A stretch of 23,839 bases of DNA from the NCBI GenBank assembly GCA_036278595.1, contig DASUKS010000195.1:1-23839 (forward strand), in the 5' to 3' direction. Both the position numbers and the translations under genes were made by a program. The notes under the pieces are model-generated. The model had not been told where the DNA came from and did no database searches. It saw only the letters and a list, made by a program, of their open reading frames with translations. This document shows, piece after piece, positions 1 to 7,342 of this stretch. The stretch's first letter is position 1. Every line of letters begins with the position of its first letter. Source of the DNA: JADMII01 sp036278595. Lineage in GTDB: Bacteria > Chloroflexota > Dehalococcoidia > DSTF01 > JACRBR01.

Positions 1-531
1 TCAGCTCTCGTCGTCGTCTGACTCTTCGTCCGGGATCGGCTGCTTCGAGTGGCCGTTCGTCCGGACGCAGGCGTGACCGCCCGGTTCCATGGGGAGCCCG
101 CACAGCGGGCATACCGGCCGGCCGCCGGCGATAATCTCGTCCAGCAGGTCGCCGAGCGTCGATGACTGCGCCTGCGACAGCCGCACGCGCAGCGTCGGCT
201 CCTCTTCGTCCTCCACGCCGATCTCGTACGTGAAGAGCACGACCGTGCTGTCCGAGGGGCTGTACCCCATGCCCATCCGGCCGACGCGGAAGTCGTGCTC
301 GGGCACCACCGGGAACTCCGCGATGCCCGCCACGGGCTCCGACGTTGCGAAGTCCAGTTGCGCGAGCATCTGCTTCAGCGCGAGGCTCAACGCCTGCAAC
401 TGCTCCTTCTCGACCCACAGCGAGGCGGCCTCCGACTGCTCGCCGAGCAGCCGCAGCCGGAATGTGCGCTGGCCGGGCTGGCCGAAGGCCTGCGCGTCGA
501 CGGCGGTCGCGAGGCCGAGCTCAATCGTCAT
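1..531 (-). CDS. DUF3090 family protein with C-terminal zinc-ribbon-like motif
   Basis: The 176-residue protein matches the DUF3090 family, known mainly from Actinobacteria and Chloroflexota and without an established function. The visible family marks are a central segment (FRVGRMGMGY), a later LRVRLSQAQ segment, and a C-terminal CPLCGLPMEPGGHACVR motif followed by NG, which gives three Cys and one His as a likely metal site. The tail is acidic (EESDDDES). I chose the ATG at 531 over an in-frame ATG at 564 because AGGGGA lies about 7 bases before it and because the family begins near this point. The stop (TGA) is at 1-3, so the gene is complete. It diverges from the GltD-like gene. The family assignment is confident; the function is unknown. 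Confidence 0.85.
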   Translation of the reverse strand: MTIELGLATAVDAQAFGQPGQRTFRLRLLGEQSEAASLWVEKEQLQALSLALKQMLAQLDFATSEPVAGIAEFPVVPEHDFRVGRMGMGYSPSDSTVVLFTYEIGVEDEEEPTLRVRLSQAQSSTLGDLLDEIIAGGRPVCPLCGLPMEPGGHACVRTNGHSKQPIPDEESDDDES

Positions 532-784
532 GCGAGGTCCCCTGGGGTGGTAGTTTGGCGGCACGCGGATGGGGCAGCGGCGTAGTCTCCCGTTGGCGTT
601 CTGCGGCTACAGCATCCAACGCGCCCGAATAGGCGTCAAGCGAGCGGAATCGGCGCCAGGCGCCCTGGGCCAGCCATCGGCTCTTCGAATCAACATAATC
701 CGCAACTTCAATCCGAAACTCCTGTCCGGATTGCTACGATGAATAGGGACGCCTGACGACAATATCCCCGGGGACTTGTTACTG

Positions 785-2230
785 ATGGCACAATCGCACG
801 ATCGCCCCGCGGTCGACCGCAAAGCGCGGCTGAAGATCCCGCCGCAGCACATCGGGAAGCAGGCGCCGAACGTCCGCGTCCGGAACTGGCTCGAGGTGTA
901 CGAGGCGCTTGACCTCGAAACGGCGAAGGTCGAGGCGGAACGGTGCATCCAGTGCCCGGCCGCGCCGTGCCAGGTCGCCTGTCCGGTCGGGAACGACATC
1001 CCCGGAGCCTTCTGGAAGCTCGAGAACGGCGACGTGATCGGCGCCGCGGACGTCTTCCACGAGACGAGCACGATGCCCGAGATGTGCGGCCGCCTGTGCC
1101 CGCAGGAGCGGCTGTGCGAGGGCGCCTGCGTCGTCGGCAAGAACAACAAGCCGGTCCGCATCGGTCGCCTCGAAGCCTTTATCGCCGACTACCAGCGCGA
1201 GAACGCTCCGGCGTGCGACACGGCGGCGCCGCGCACGGGCCGGCGGGTCGCCGTCGTCGGCGCCGGGCCGGCGGGGCTCACCGTCGCCGAAGACATGGCG
1301 AAGGCAGGCCACACCGTGACCGTGTTCGATGCGTGGCCGGCGCCAGGCGGCGTGCTGCGCTACGGCATCCCCGACTTCAAGCTCGAGAAGCACGTGCTCG
1401 ATGAGCGGCTGGCCGAACTGGAGCGCCTGCCGATCGAGTTCGTCAGCGACACCTACATCGGGCTCGGCGGTCAGCGCACCGTCGATGATCTGCTCGCCGA
1501 GGGGTACGACTCGGTCTTCCTGGCGCAGGGCGCGTCGATCGGGAACCCGCTGGCGATCGAAGGCGGAGAGCTCGGAGGGGTTATCCAGGCGACAGCGTTC
1601 CTCTCGCGCGGCAACCTGTCGCCAGAAGATCTACCGGAGTCGATGCGCGAGCCGCTCAGCGTCGGGCGCAAGGTCGTGATCATCGGCGGCGGCGATACGT
1701 CAATGGACTGCTCGCGCACCGCCATCCGTCTCGGCGCCGACAGTGTGACGCTGGTCTATCGCCGCACCGAGAAGGAGATGGTCGGCCGCGAGGAAGAGCG
1801 CCAGCACGCACGCGAGGAAGGCGTGCGATTCGAGTTCCTCGCCGCGCCCGTGCGCTTCGACGGCACCCCCTCCGGCCGCGTCCGCGCCGTCGAGCTCGAG
1901 CGCATGGAGCTCGGGCCACCGGACGAAGGCGGCCGCCGGCGCCCACAGCCCGTGCCCGGCTCGGCGTTCACGCTCGATGCGGACACGGTCGTGCTCGCCA
2001 TCGGCTATGGCGCCGACAGCGAAGTGCCGGCATCCGGTGCCGTGCTGATGGACCGCTACGGCCTCGTGCTCGTCGACCGCGAGACCGGCGCGACGAACCG
2101 CGACGGCGTGTTCGCGGGCGGCGACTGCGTCAACGGCGCCGACCTCGTCGTCACGGCGATCCGCGATGCGCGCATCGCCGCGCGCTCGATGCTCGCGTAC
2201 CTCGCCGAGACCGCATCCGCCGTCGCCTGA
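785..2230 (+). CDS. gltD: GltD-like NAD(P)H:FAD oxidoreductase (glutamate synthase small-subunit family)
   Basis: This protein of about 481 residues has the layout of glutamate synthase beta subunits and related electron-input flavoproteins. The N-terminal domain carries two cysteine sets for [4Fe-4S] clusters: CIQCPAAPCQVACP, and CGRLCPQERLCEGAC. A FAD Rossmann motif (VAVVGAGPAGL), an NADPH motif (VVIIGGGDTSMD) and the C-terminal FAD site (GVFAGGDCVNGADLVVTAI) follow. The ATG at 785 is preferred over a TTG at 776 because GGGGAC at 770-775 is well spaced for it. A weak -10-like TACGAT lies at 735-740. No gltB or other large subunit is in the window, so the true partner is unknown. It could instead serve an NfnB-like, PreT-like or other reductase, so the symbol marks family rather than proven function. 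Confidence 0.85.
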   Translation: MAQSHDRPAVDRKARLKIPPQHIGKQAPNVRVRNWLEVYEALDLETAKVEAERCIQCPAAPCQVACPVGNDIPGAFWKLENGDVIGAADVFHETSTMPEMCGRLCPQERLCEGACVVGKNNKPVRIGRLEAFIADYQRENAPACDTAAPRTGRRVAVVGAGPAGLTVAEDMAKAGHTVTVFDAWPAPGGVLRYGIPDFKLEKHVLDERLAELERLPIEFVSDTYIGLGGQRTVDDLLAEGYDSVFLAQGASIGNPLAIEGGELGGVIQATAFLSRGNLSPEDLPESMREPLSVGRKVVIIGGGDTSMDCSRTAIRLGADSVTLVYRRTEKEMVGREEERQHAREEGVRFEFLAAPVRFDGTPSGRVRAVELERMELGPPDEGGRRRPQPVPGSAFTLDADTVVLAIGYGADSEVPASGAVLMDRYGLVLVDRETGATNRDGVFAGGDCVNGADLVVTAIRDARIAARSMLAYLAETASAVA

Positions 2231-2320
2231 ACCCAGAACGATCGTCTGTGAGCAAGCCATGTCGCGGCTGACGGAGCAGTGCCTGTAGGGTCGCGGTAGA
2301 CAGCCGCGAGCCGGTTCGAG

Positions 2321-2326
2321 TACAAC
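2321..2326 (+). promoter_or_regulatory. Candidate -10 element for the HxlR gene
   Basis: TACAAC resembles a -10 hexamer and ends nine bases before the ATG at 2336. Transcription would begin within a few bases of the start codon, and no Shine-Dalgarno is visible. There is no convincing -35. Confidence 0.35.
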
Positions 2327-2335
2327 TGAAGCACG

Positions 2336-2683
2336 ATGGTGCTCGAGCGGAAGCTGGTACTCGACGATAACGACGTCTACTGTCCCGTCCGGGCGACGCT
2401 CGCGCTGCTCGGGCAGAAGTGGGTGCCGCACATCATCCACGAGCTGATGACGGGCAAGCGCCGCTTCAACGAGCTCGCGCACGACGTCGGCGGCTGCAAC
2501 TCGCGCACCCTGCGCGATCGCCTGAAGAACCTCGAAGAGCTCGGCGTCGTCAGCCGCAACATCGTGGCCGTGATGCCGCCGTGGGTCGAGTACGAGCTAA
2601 CGTCGAAGGGCCGGCAGCTCGGCGAGGCGCTGCTCTCGCTCGAACGCTGGGGCGAGTCCTACATGAAGACGCCCTGCGTCTGA
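2336..2683 (+). CDS. HxlR-family winged-helix transcriptional regulator
   Basis: The 115-residue protein is a full-length HxlR/MarR-like DNA-binding protein. It shows the family's N-terminal CPV segment with conserved Cys16, then ATLALLGQKWVPHIIHEL, the recognition helix region around NSRTLRDRLKNLEELGVV, and the wing and C-terminal helix (YELTSKGRQLGEALLSLERWGE). In several characterised relatives the N-terminal cysteine senses reactive electrophiles or oxidants. Cys16 is present, but sensing here is inference. The gene lies 105 bases after the GltD-like gene and about 60 bases before the hot-dog/rhodanese run, which makes those genes its likely targets. Confidence 0.88.
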   Translation: MVLERKLVLDDNDVYCPVRATLALLGQKWVPHIIHELMTGKRRFNELAHDVGGCNSRTLRDRLKNLEELGVVSRNIVAVMPPWVEYELTSKGRQLGEALLSLERWGESYMKTPCV

Positions 2684-2742
2684 CGTTCGATCTCCGATTC
2701 GCTCGATTGACCTCCCACGCGACGCCTCGTAGCCTCAGTGCG

Positions 2743-3147
2743 ATGACATCGTCCGCTCGCACGTCGATCGCGGCGCTGCCGCGTGGCCACGAGATCGCCC
2801 CCGCCACGTTCGTGCTCGCGGATGCCGGCGTGCGCGCGTATCTCGATGCGGTCGGCGACGCCAACGACTACGGCGGCAGCGTGCCGCCGCTCGCTGCCGT
2901 CGCGCTCGGCCTCGCGGCGCTGCAGGAGCAGCTCTACCTGCCGGAAGGCTCACTGCACACCGGGCAGGAGGTCGAGCACCAGCAGGCGATCCCGCTCGGC
3001 GCGGAGCTGACGCTCACCGGGCGCGTCGCCCAGCGGTCGGAGCGGCAAGGGTTCGTGATCAGCGTCATCGAGTTCGAGATCGCGCACGCCGGCGCGACCG
3101 CGATCCGCGCGCGCACGACGATCATGGCGCCGGGAGCGGGCGCATGA
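2743..3147 (+). CDS. FAS1-like dehydratase / MaoC N-terminal-type hot-dog protein
   Basis: The 134-residue protein looks like the non-catalytic or substrate-binding half of a MaoC-type (R)-specific enoyl-CoA hydratase (MaoC_dehydrat_N type). Visible family-like parts are an N-terminal PATFVLADAGVRAYLDAVGD segment, PPLAAVALGLAAL, LHTGQEVEHQQAIPLGAELT, and a C-terminal strand ending ARTTIMAP. It lacks the D-x-N-P-x-H catalytic motif, which the next gene carries. The ATG at 2743 was chosen because the open frame upstream shows no family similarity; the Shine-Dalgarno is weak, and a TAGCCT lies 7 bases before the start. Its stop overlaps the next start as ATGA at 3144-3147, so the two halves are probably translated together as a heteromer. 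Confidence 0.75.
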   Translation: MTSSARTSIAALPRGHEIAPATFVLADAGVRAYLDAVGDANDYGGSVPPLAAVALGLAALQEQLYLPEGSLHTGQEVEHQQAIPLGAELTLTGRVAQRSERQGFVISVIEFEIAHAGATAIRARTTIMAPGAGA

Positions 3148-3515
3148 GCGCGCAGCCTGCACCCGTCACGCGCACGCTCTCGCAGGAGCAACTGCATCGC
3201 TATGCCGACGCCTCGCGCGACCACAACCCGATCCACGTCGACCCCGAGTTCGCCCGCGCCACGCCGTTCGGCGGCACGATCGCGCATGGCATGCTCGTGC
3301 TCGCGACGATCGGCGAGATGATGTTTGCGGCATGCGGGGACGACTGGCTTTCCGGCGGCCGGCTCAAGGTGCGATTCAAGGCGCCGGCGCGCCCGGGCGA
3401 TACCGTGGCGGCGTCCGCGACCCCTTCGGGCGAGCGTGCCTGGAGCGTCCAGTGCGCGAACGAGCGTGGCGAAGTGCTCATCGAGGGTCGCGCGAGCATT
3501 GGCGGCGGCTCGTGA
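3144..3515 (+). CDS. MaoC-family hydratase/dehydratase, catalytic hot-dog subunit
   Basis: The 123-residue single hot-dog protein carries the hydratase-2 motif DHNPIHVDPEFA, with candidate catalytic Asp26 and His31, followed by FGGTIAHGML. Members of the family add water to trans-2-enoyl-CoA or remove it from 3-hydroxyacyl thioesters. It is coupled to the upstream FAS1-like half (ATGA overlap) and to the downstream thioesterase (GTGA overlap at 3512-3515). The paired layout resembles split dehydratases such as HadAB and mesaconyl-CoA hydratase-like enzymes. The physiological substrate cannot be told from the sequence. Confidence 0.85.
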   Translation: MSAQPAPVTRTLSQEQLHRYADASRDHNPIHVDPEFARATPFGGTIAHGMLVLATIGEMMFAACGDDWLSGGRLKVRFKAPARPGDTVAASATPSGERAWSVQCANERGEVLIEGRASIGGGS

Positions 3516-3982
3516 ACGACGACCGGGAGCGACGCGGCCACATGTGCTACGCCTGCGGCGAGAAGAACGACCTCGGCCTGCACATGCACTTCCGCCGCGA
3601 GGGCGACCGCACCGTCTGTGACTACACGCCGGCTGACTTCCAGCAGGGCTACCCCGGCCGCATGCACGGCGGCGTCGTCTCGACGCTGATCGACGAGGCG
3701 ATGGGCTGGGCGGTGTACCACGCGTCGGCATGGGCCGCGACCGCGCGCCTCAACGTGCGGTTCCGGCAGGCGGTGCGCCTCGACGGCCCGCTGCGCGTCG
3801 AGGCGTGGGTGACGCGCGACCGGCGCCGGTTGATCGAACTGCGGGCGGAGGTGCGGGACGGTGACGGCGTGCTGCTCGCCGAAGGGGACGGCGCGTTCAT
3901 GCGGCTCGACGAGCGCTTCGCGAACGAGCTGACCGGCCTGGCGATCGAAGTGGGGCGCGACGACGCGCCGGCGAGCGCGTGA
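3512..3982 (+). CDS. PaaI-like hot-dog thioesterase
   Basis: The protein has about 156 residues. It begins with a short segment holding CYACGEKNDLGL (Cys12 and Cys15 from the GTG start), which is typical of a subgroup of 4HBT thioesterases. The core hot-dog motif follows as YPGRMHGGVVSTLIDEAMGWA, then LNVRFRQAVRLDGPL. The G-M-H-G-G loop and the Asp/Glu in LIDEAMG match the PaaI active-site region. I prefer the GTG at 3512 because it overlaps the previous stop as GTGA, like its neighbours; an ATG at 3542 would give a protein 10 residues shorter. It probably hydrolyses an acyl-CoA linked to the adjacent hydratase, but the substrate is unknown. Confidence 0.82.
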   Translation: MNDDRERRGHMCYACGEKNDLGLHMHFRREGDRTVCDYTPADFQQGYPGRMHGGVVSTLIDEAMGWAVYHASAWAATARLNVRFRQAVRLDGPLRVEAWVTRDRRRLIELRAEVRDGDGVLLAEGDGAFMRLDERFANELTGLAIEVGRDDAPASA

Positions 3983-4800
3983 GCATGGACGTCTACGTCG
4001 ACCCCGACTGGCTGCAACTGCACCTCGATGATCTCGACGTCCGCGTGATCGAGTCGAGCATCGACAAGCAGACCTACGACGACGGCCACATCCCGGGCAC
4101 GCTCTGGGTCGACCCGCACGCCGACATGCTGCGCAACGGCGACGAATCGAGCGGCGACGTGCTGACGCCGGAGCAGTTCGCCTCGCTTATGCGCCGGCTC
4201 GGGATCACTCCGGCCACCACCGTCGTGTGGTACGGCGACCGCCACAGCGTCTTCGCGATGCGCGGCCTCTGGACGATGGACTTCTACCGCCACCCTTCGC
4301 CCGTGCACATCCTGAGAGGCGGCCGCGAGCGCTGGCTCGCCGAGAAGAGGCCGATGACGCGTGAAGTCACCGAGCGCCTTCCATCCGAGTACCCGGTGCC
4401 ACGCGAGCGCGATGAATCCAACCGCGCGACGTTCGACTACGTGCGCGCGGCGATCGACGATCCCGGCGCCCGCATCCTCGACTGCCGCGCGCTCGATGAG
4501 TACACGGGCAAGAACGTGCGCGCGGCACGCGGCGGGCACATCCCGGGCGCGGCAAACATCGAATGGAGCGACGCGACGGCCGGCGACAACGTGCTGAAGA
4601 GCCCGGAGGAGCTGCGCGCGATGTACGAGGCGCAGGGCATCACGCCGGACCAGGAGATCATCACGCACTGCCAGCTCGGCATCCGTGCCGTCCACACCTG
4701 GTTCGTGCTGAAGCACGTGCTTGGCTACCCGAGCGTGCGCAACTACGACGGCTCCTGGCAGGAGTGGGGCAACCGCGACGACGCGCCGATCGACCGTTAG
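3979..4800 (+). CDS. Two-domain sulfurtransferase (rhodanese / thiosulfate or 3-mercaptopyruvate type)
   Basis: The 273-residue protein has tandem rhodanese domains. The N-terminal one (DVRVIESS, HIPGTLWVDPHADM, VVWYGD) is inactive, with Tyr-Gly-Asp where an active loop would have Cys. The C-terminal one has the DCRALDEYTG and HIPGAANIEW landmarks and the active loop CQLGIRA with catalytic Cys231. The loop differs from the common CRxGxR/S forms, so donor preference is uncertain. The GTG at 3979 overlaps the thioesterase stop as GTGA; an ATG at 3985 is an alternative start. The stop overlaps the stop of the convergent metallopeptidase gene by 4 bases. Confidence 0.9.
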   Translation: MSMDVYVDPDWLQLHLDDLDVRVIESSIDKQTYDDGHIPGTLWVDPHADMLRNGDESSGDVLTPEQFASLMRRLGITPATTVVWYGDRHSVFAMRGLWTMDFYRHPSPVHILRGGRERWLAEKRPMTREVTERLPSEYPVPRERDESNRATFDYVRAAIDDPGARILDCRALDEYTGKNVRAARGGHIPGAANIEWSDATAGDNVLKSPEELRAMYEAQGITPDQEIITHCQLGIRAVHTWFVLKHVLGYPSVRNYDGSWQEWGNRDDAPIDR

Positions 4801-5174
4801 TACGCGTCGATCTCGCGCAGGCGGTCGTCGCTGATGCCGAAGTAGTGCGCTACCTCGTGCACGACTACGTGCCGGATGCGGTCGCGCAGATCCGCCTCGT
4901 CGCGGGCGATGCGCTGCAGCGGCTGGCGGAACACGACGATCGTGTCGGGCAGGCTCATGTTGTAGTAGCCGCCGCGCTTCGTGAGCGGGATGCCGCGATA
5001 GACGCCGAGCAGCATGGCGGTCGCGGGCGTGCTTGTCCGCGCGTAGTCACCGCGGTTTGCCCATTCTTCGACGGAGAACTCGAGGTTGGCGATCTGGTCG
5101 CGGAACGCCTCGGGCAGGTTGTTGGCCGCGTCGGCGACGACCGCCTCGAACTCCTCGCGTTCCATCTCGTACAT
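4797..5174 (-). CDS. Small zincin-like metallopeptidase family protein (DUF1025 type)
   Basis: The 125-residue protein matches the minimal zincin family (Zincin_1). It has an N-terminal helix (EREEFEAVVADAANNLP), a central GVYRGIPLTKRG and PDTIVVFRQPL section, and near the C terminus HEVAHYFGISDDRLREI, in which His106, Glu107 and His110 form HExxH and an Asp at 116/117 completes the HExxHxxGxxD pattern. It is full length for the family. The biological substrate is unknown. The ATG at 5174 follows the AlkA stop by 3 bases with no good Shine-Dalgarno, so translation is probably coupled; an ATG at 5165 is possible. It is the last gene of the nitrilase-alkA operon. Confidence 0.85.
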   Translation of the reverse strand: MYEMEREEFEAVVADAANNLPEAFRDQIANLEFSVEEWANRGDYARTSTPATAMLLGVYRGIPLTKRGGYYNMSLPDTIVVFRQPLQRIARDEADLRDRIRHVVVHEVAHYFGISDDRLREIDAY

Positions 5175-5177
5175 CGC

Positions 5178-5819
5178 CTACAGGGTGACGATGTCGCCGC
5201 GCCGCCACAAGTACCAGGTGCCGACGCTGCGATACGGCCGCCACGACTCGCCGATGCGCATCATCGTCTCGGTGTCGGGTGGGTCGTCGAGGCTGTAGGC
5301 CGCCTGCATGGAGTTGCGCACGCCGAGGTCGCCGACGGGCAGCACGTCGGGCCGGCCGAGGCAGAACAGCAGCAGCATGTCCGCGGTCCAGCGGCCGACG
5401 CCCTTGATGCGCGTCACCAGCTCGATCACCGTATCGTCGTCCGCCCGCCGCAGCACGCGGTTGCTCATCTCGCCCGACGCGAAGTGCTCGGCGATGCTGC
5501 GCAGGTACGATGACTTCTGGCGTGAGAGTCCAGCTGTGCGGAGATCGTTGTCACTGATCGCGGCGAGCTCATCCGGCTGCGGGATGCGGTCGTCGAACAG
5601 CGCGAGGAAGCGGCGTTCTATGGCGGCGGCGGCGGCGCCCGCGAGCTGCTGGTAAAGGATCGAACGCAGCAGCGCCTCGTACGGCTCGCCGCGCACCTCG
5701 AGCGCGTAGTCGCCCACGCGCTTGATGATGCCGCGCATCACGGGATCCGCCTTCATCACGTGCGCGCGCGCCGCCGCGCCGTCGTATGGCAGCGGCCGCT
5801 TGCGCATCGTCGTCCGCAT
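5178..5819 (-). CDS. alkA: DNA-3-methyladenine glycosylase II (AlkA/HhH-GPD superfamily)
   Basis: The 213-residue protein is a helix-hairpin-helix DNA glycosylase that would excise alkylated purines. The N-terminal part has PYEALLRSILYQQLAGAAAAAI. The hairpin and GPD region reads IKGVGRWTADMLLLFCLGRP and then PVGDLGVRNS, with Asp164 as the probable catalytic aspartate. No Fe-S cysteine loop follows, which argues against an Nth/MutY type. It is shorter than E. coli AlkA because it lacks the N-terminal domain, like many bacterial homologues. The start at 5819 lies 8 bases after the nitrilase stop; an ATG at 5807 is an alternative. Confidence 0.88.
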   Translation of the reverse strand: MRTTMRKRPLPYDGAAARAHVMKADPVMRGIIKRVGDYALEVRGEPYEALLRSILYQQLAGAAAAAIERRFLALFDDRIPQPDELAAISDNDLRTAGLSRQKSSYLRSIAEHFASGEMSNRVLRRADDDTVIELVTRIKGVGRWTADMLLLFCLGRPDVLPVGDLGVRNSMQAAYSLDDPPDTETMMRIGESWRPYRSVGTWYLWRRGDIVTL

Positions 5820-5827
5820 CGACACGG

Positions 5828-6850
5828 CTACGACTGCATGCTTGCGGCGTCGGCGGGCGCGATACGATCGGCCGCCTCGATCGACAAATCGCCGAGCGAC
5901 GCGCTGTCGTGCGCCCAGCCGCCGTTCGCCGATGGGGCGTTGGTTCGAGGCGCGGGCGCCGTCTTCACGCGGAACTCGAACACGTCGGGCCGCGCGTAAT
6001 GGCCGGCGACGTCCCGCGTGTGCTTCCGGCGCAGCGCCGACTCGAGATTGATCTCGGCGTACAGGATCTCCTCGCGGTCGTACACCGGTCCGGCGAGGTA
6101 GCGGCCGGCGGGGTCGACGATCGCGGTGCCGCCGTTCGCCGTGACGGGCACACCGCCGAAGCTCTCGGGCAGCGTCGCGCCGCTGTAGATGCCACACGCC
6201 GATACGGCGAAGCAGGCGCCCTCGTACGCGTACTGCCGCATCCCGAAATCGATCTCGTCATTCTGGAACGAGTACGCGGGCCACGCCGCGCAGTGCACCT
6301 GCTCGCCCTGTGCGTATAGCGCGTACTTCGCGAGCGTCATCTCGTGCTCCCAGCAGATCAGCCCGCCCATCCGGCCCAATGGCGTGTCGATGACCTGCAG
6401 GTCGCTGCCGTCGCCGCGGCCCCAGATGGTGCGCTCGGTGAAGGAAGGCATCAGCTTCCGGTGCCGATGGGCGAGCGTACCGTCCGGCGCGACGTAGAGC
6501 AGCGTGTTGTACAGCGTGCCGCGCGTCGCCGTATCGCGCTCGTTGACGCCGATGACGACGTACGCGCCGGCCGCGCGCGCCGCCTCGCCGATCCGGCGCG
6601 TGGCATCCGATGGCACCTCGACGGAGCTCTTCCAGAGATCGGCGAAGTGCTGCGACGAGAACAACTGCGGGCTGCTCGTCCACCATGGGTACGTCGGGAT
6701 CCACGTCTCCGGAAAGACGATCAGCTTCGCACCCGCGTGCGCGGCCTCGCCGATCAGCTCGCATGCCTTCGCGACGGTCGCGTCGCGGTCCATGAACACC
6801 GGCGCCGCCTGCACCGCCGCGGCAACATAGACTGGAAGCGCATCACCCAC
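5828..6850 (-). CDS. Nitrilase (carbon-nitrogen hydrolase family)
   Basis: The 340-residue protein has the nitrilase-superfamily triad: Glu48 in VFPETWIPTYPWW, Lys132 in HRHRKLMPSFTERTIWG, and Cys166 in GGLICWEHEMTLAKYALYAQ. The CWEH context and the downstream GEQVHCAAWP are those of true nitrilases (branch 1), which convert R-CN to carboxylate and ammonia, rather than amidases. Length fits the family. The start is GTG at 6850, because GGAGG lies 6 bases upstream and the family begins here; a longer open frame upstream is only a high-GC extension running across the SRP RNA. An extended -10 (TGATATTCT) ends at 6891. It is the first gene of the operon with alkA and the metallopeptidase. Substrate range is not predictable. 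Confidence 0.92.
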   Translation of the reverse strand: MGDALPVYVAAAVQAAPVFMDRDATVAKACELIGEAAHAGAKLIVFPETWIPTYPWWTSSPQLFSSQHFADLWKSSVEVPSDATRRIGEAARAAGAYVVIGVNERDTATRGTLYNTLLYVAPDGTLAHRHRKLMPSFTERTIWGRGDGSDLQVIDTPLGRMGGLICWEHEMTLAKYALYAQGEQVHCAAWPAYSFQNDEIDFGMRQYAYEGACFAVSACGIYSGATLPESFGGVPVTANGGTAIVDPAGRYLAGPVYDREEILYAEINLESALRRKHTRDVAGHYARPDVFEFRVKTAPAPRTNAPSANGGWAHDSASLGDLSIEAADRIAPADAASMQS

Positions 6851-6890
6851 GTTCGGCCTCCGTTTCGTCGCCTGCTCGAAGGATGACGAC

Positions 6891-6899
6891 AGAATATCA
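6891..6899 (-). promoter_or_regulatory. Candidate extended -10 promoter of the nitrilase operon
   Basis: Read on the minus strand, this is TGATATTCT: a TGN extension followed by TATTCT. It would start transcription near 6884, about 34 bases before the GTG at 6850, leaving room for the GGAGG ribosome site. No -35 match was found. Confidence 0.4.
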
Positions 6900-6974
6900 C
6901 CGAACTGAATCTGTTCCGGATGCGGGGTAAAGCCCGAAGAGCGGGGGGCGCACGGCGGCGTGGGACCCTCGTGG

Positions 6975-6980
6975 TACAAT
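6975..6980 (+). promoter_or_regulatory. -10 element of the SRP RNA gene
   Basis: TACAAT is placed to start transcription at about 6985-6987, which is where the terminal helix of the SRP RNA begins. The -35 region (around 6952-6957) is GC-rich and does not match the consensus. Confidence 0.6.
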
Positions 6981-6984
6981 GCCG

Positions 6985-7255
6985 ACGGTCGTGCTAGGCG
7001 GGGAGCCAGCGGTGCCCTGTACCCGCAAGCCGCTATAGCGGGGCTGAATCCCCACTCGAGGTCAGCGTACCTGGGAACTGACGGCGCCGAGCGGCGTTGA
7101 GGGCCTGGTCCTGCGCGGCGGAGCGCTGTGAACCCCGTCAGGTCGGGAACGAAGCAGCGGTAAGCAGTTTGCTTCGGGTGCCGCAGGGTTACCGGGCCGG
7201 AGCTAGTTAGCGCCGTTAAGCCGAAGGGCCTGATCGACAGTGGGTGCACGACCGT
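6985..7255 (+). ncRNA. ffs: Bacterial large signal recognition particle RNA (Alu and S domains)
   Basis: The RNA of about 271 bases matches the Bacillus-type large SRP RNA segment by segment. The 5' and 3' ends pair (ACGGTCGTGC at 6985-6994 with GCACGACCGT at 7246-7255). The Alu part has CTAGGCGGGGAGCCAGCGGT and CTGTACCCGCAA. The S domain has GTCAGGTCGGGAACGAAGCA, carrying the GGAA tetraloop (7146-7149) and the asymmetric loop bases that bind Ffh, followed by GTGCCGCAGGGTTACCGGGC. It scaffolds Ffh for membrane targeting of nascent proteins. Ends are set by the terminal helix and the -10 position and may be off by a few bases. Confidence 0.93.
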
Positions 7256-7342
7256 AACTCTCATTCTCGCGCCGCGTCCCCCGGCGGCGTGCCTCATACG
7301 ACACTCGCGAGAGGGATGTAGCCGCAGGGAGGCGCAGCGCCG

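Noticed and set aside
7256..7300. GCCGC/GCGGC stem after the SRP RNA as its terminator
   Set aside because: Only about five pairs with an eight-base loop and no T run; too weak to call.
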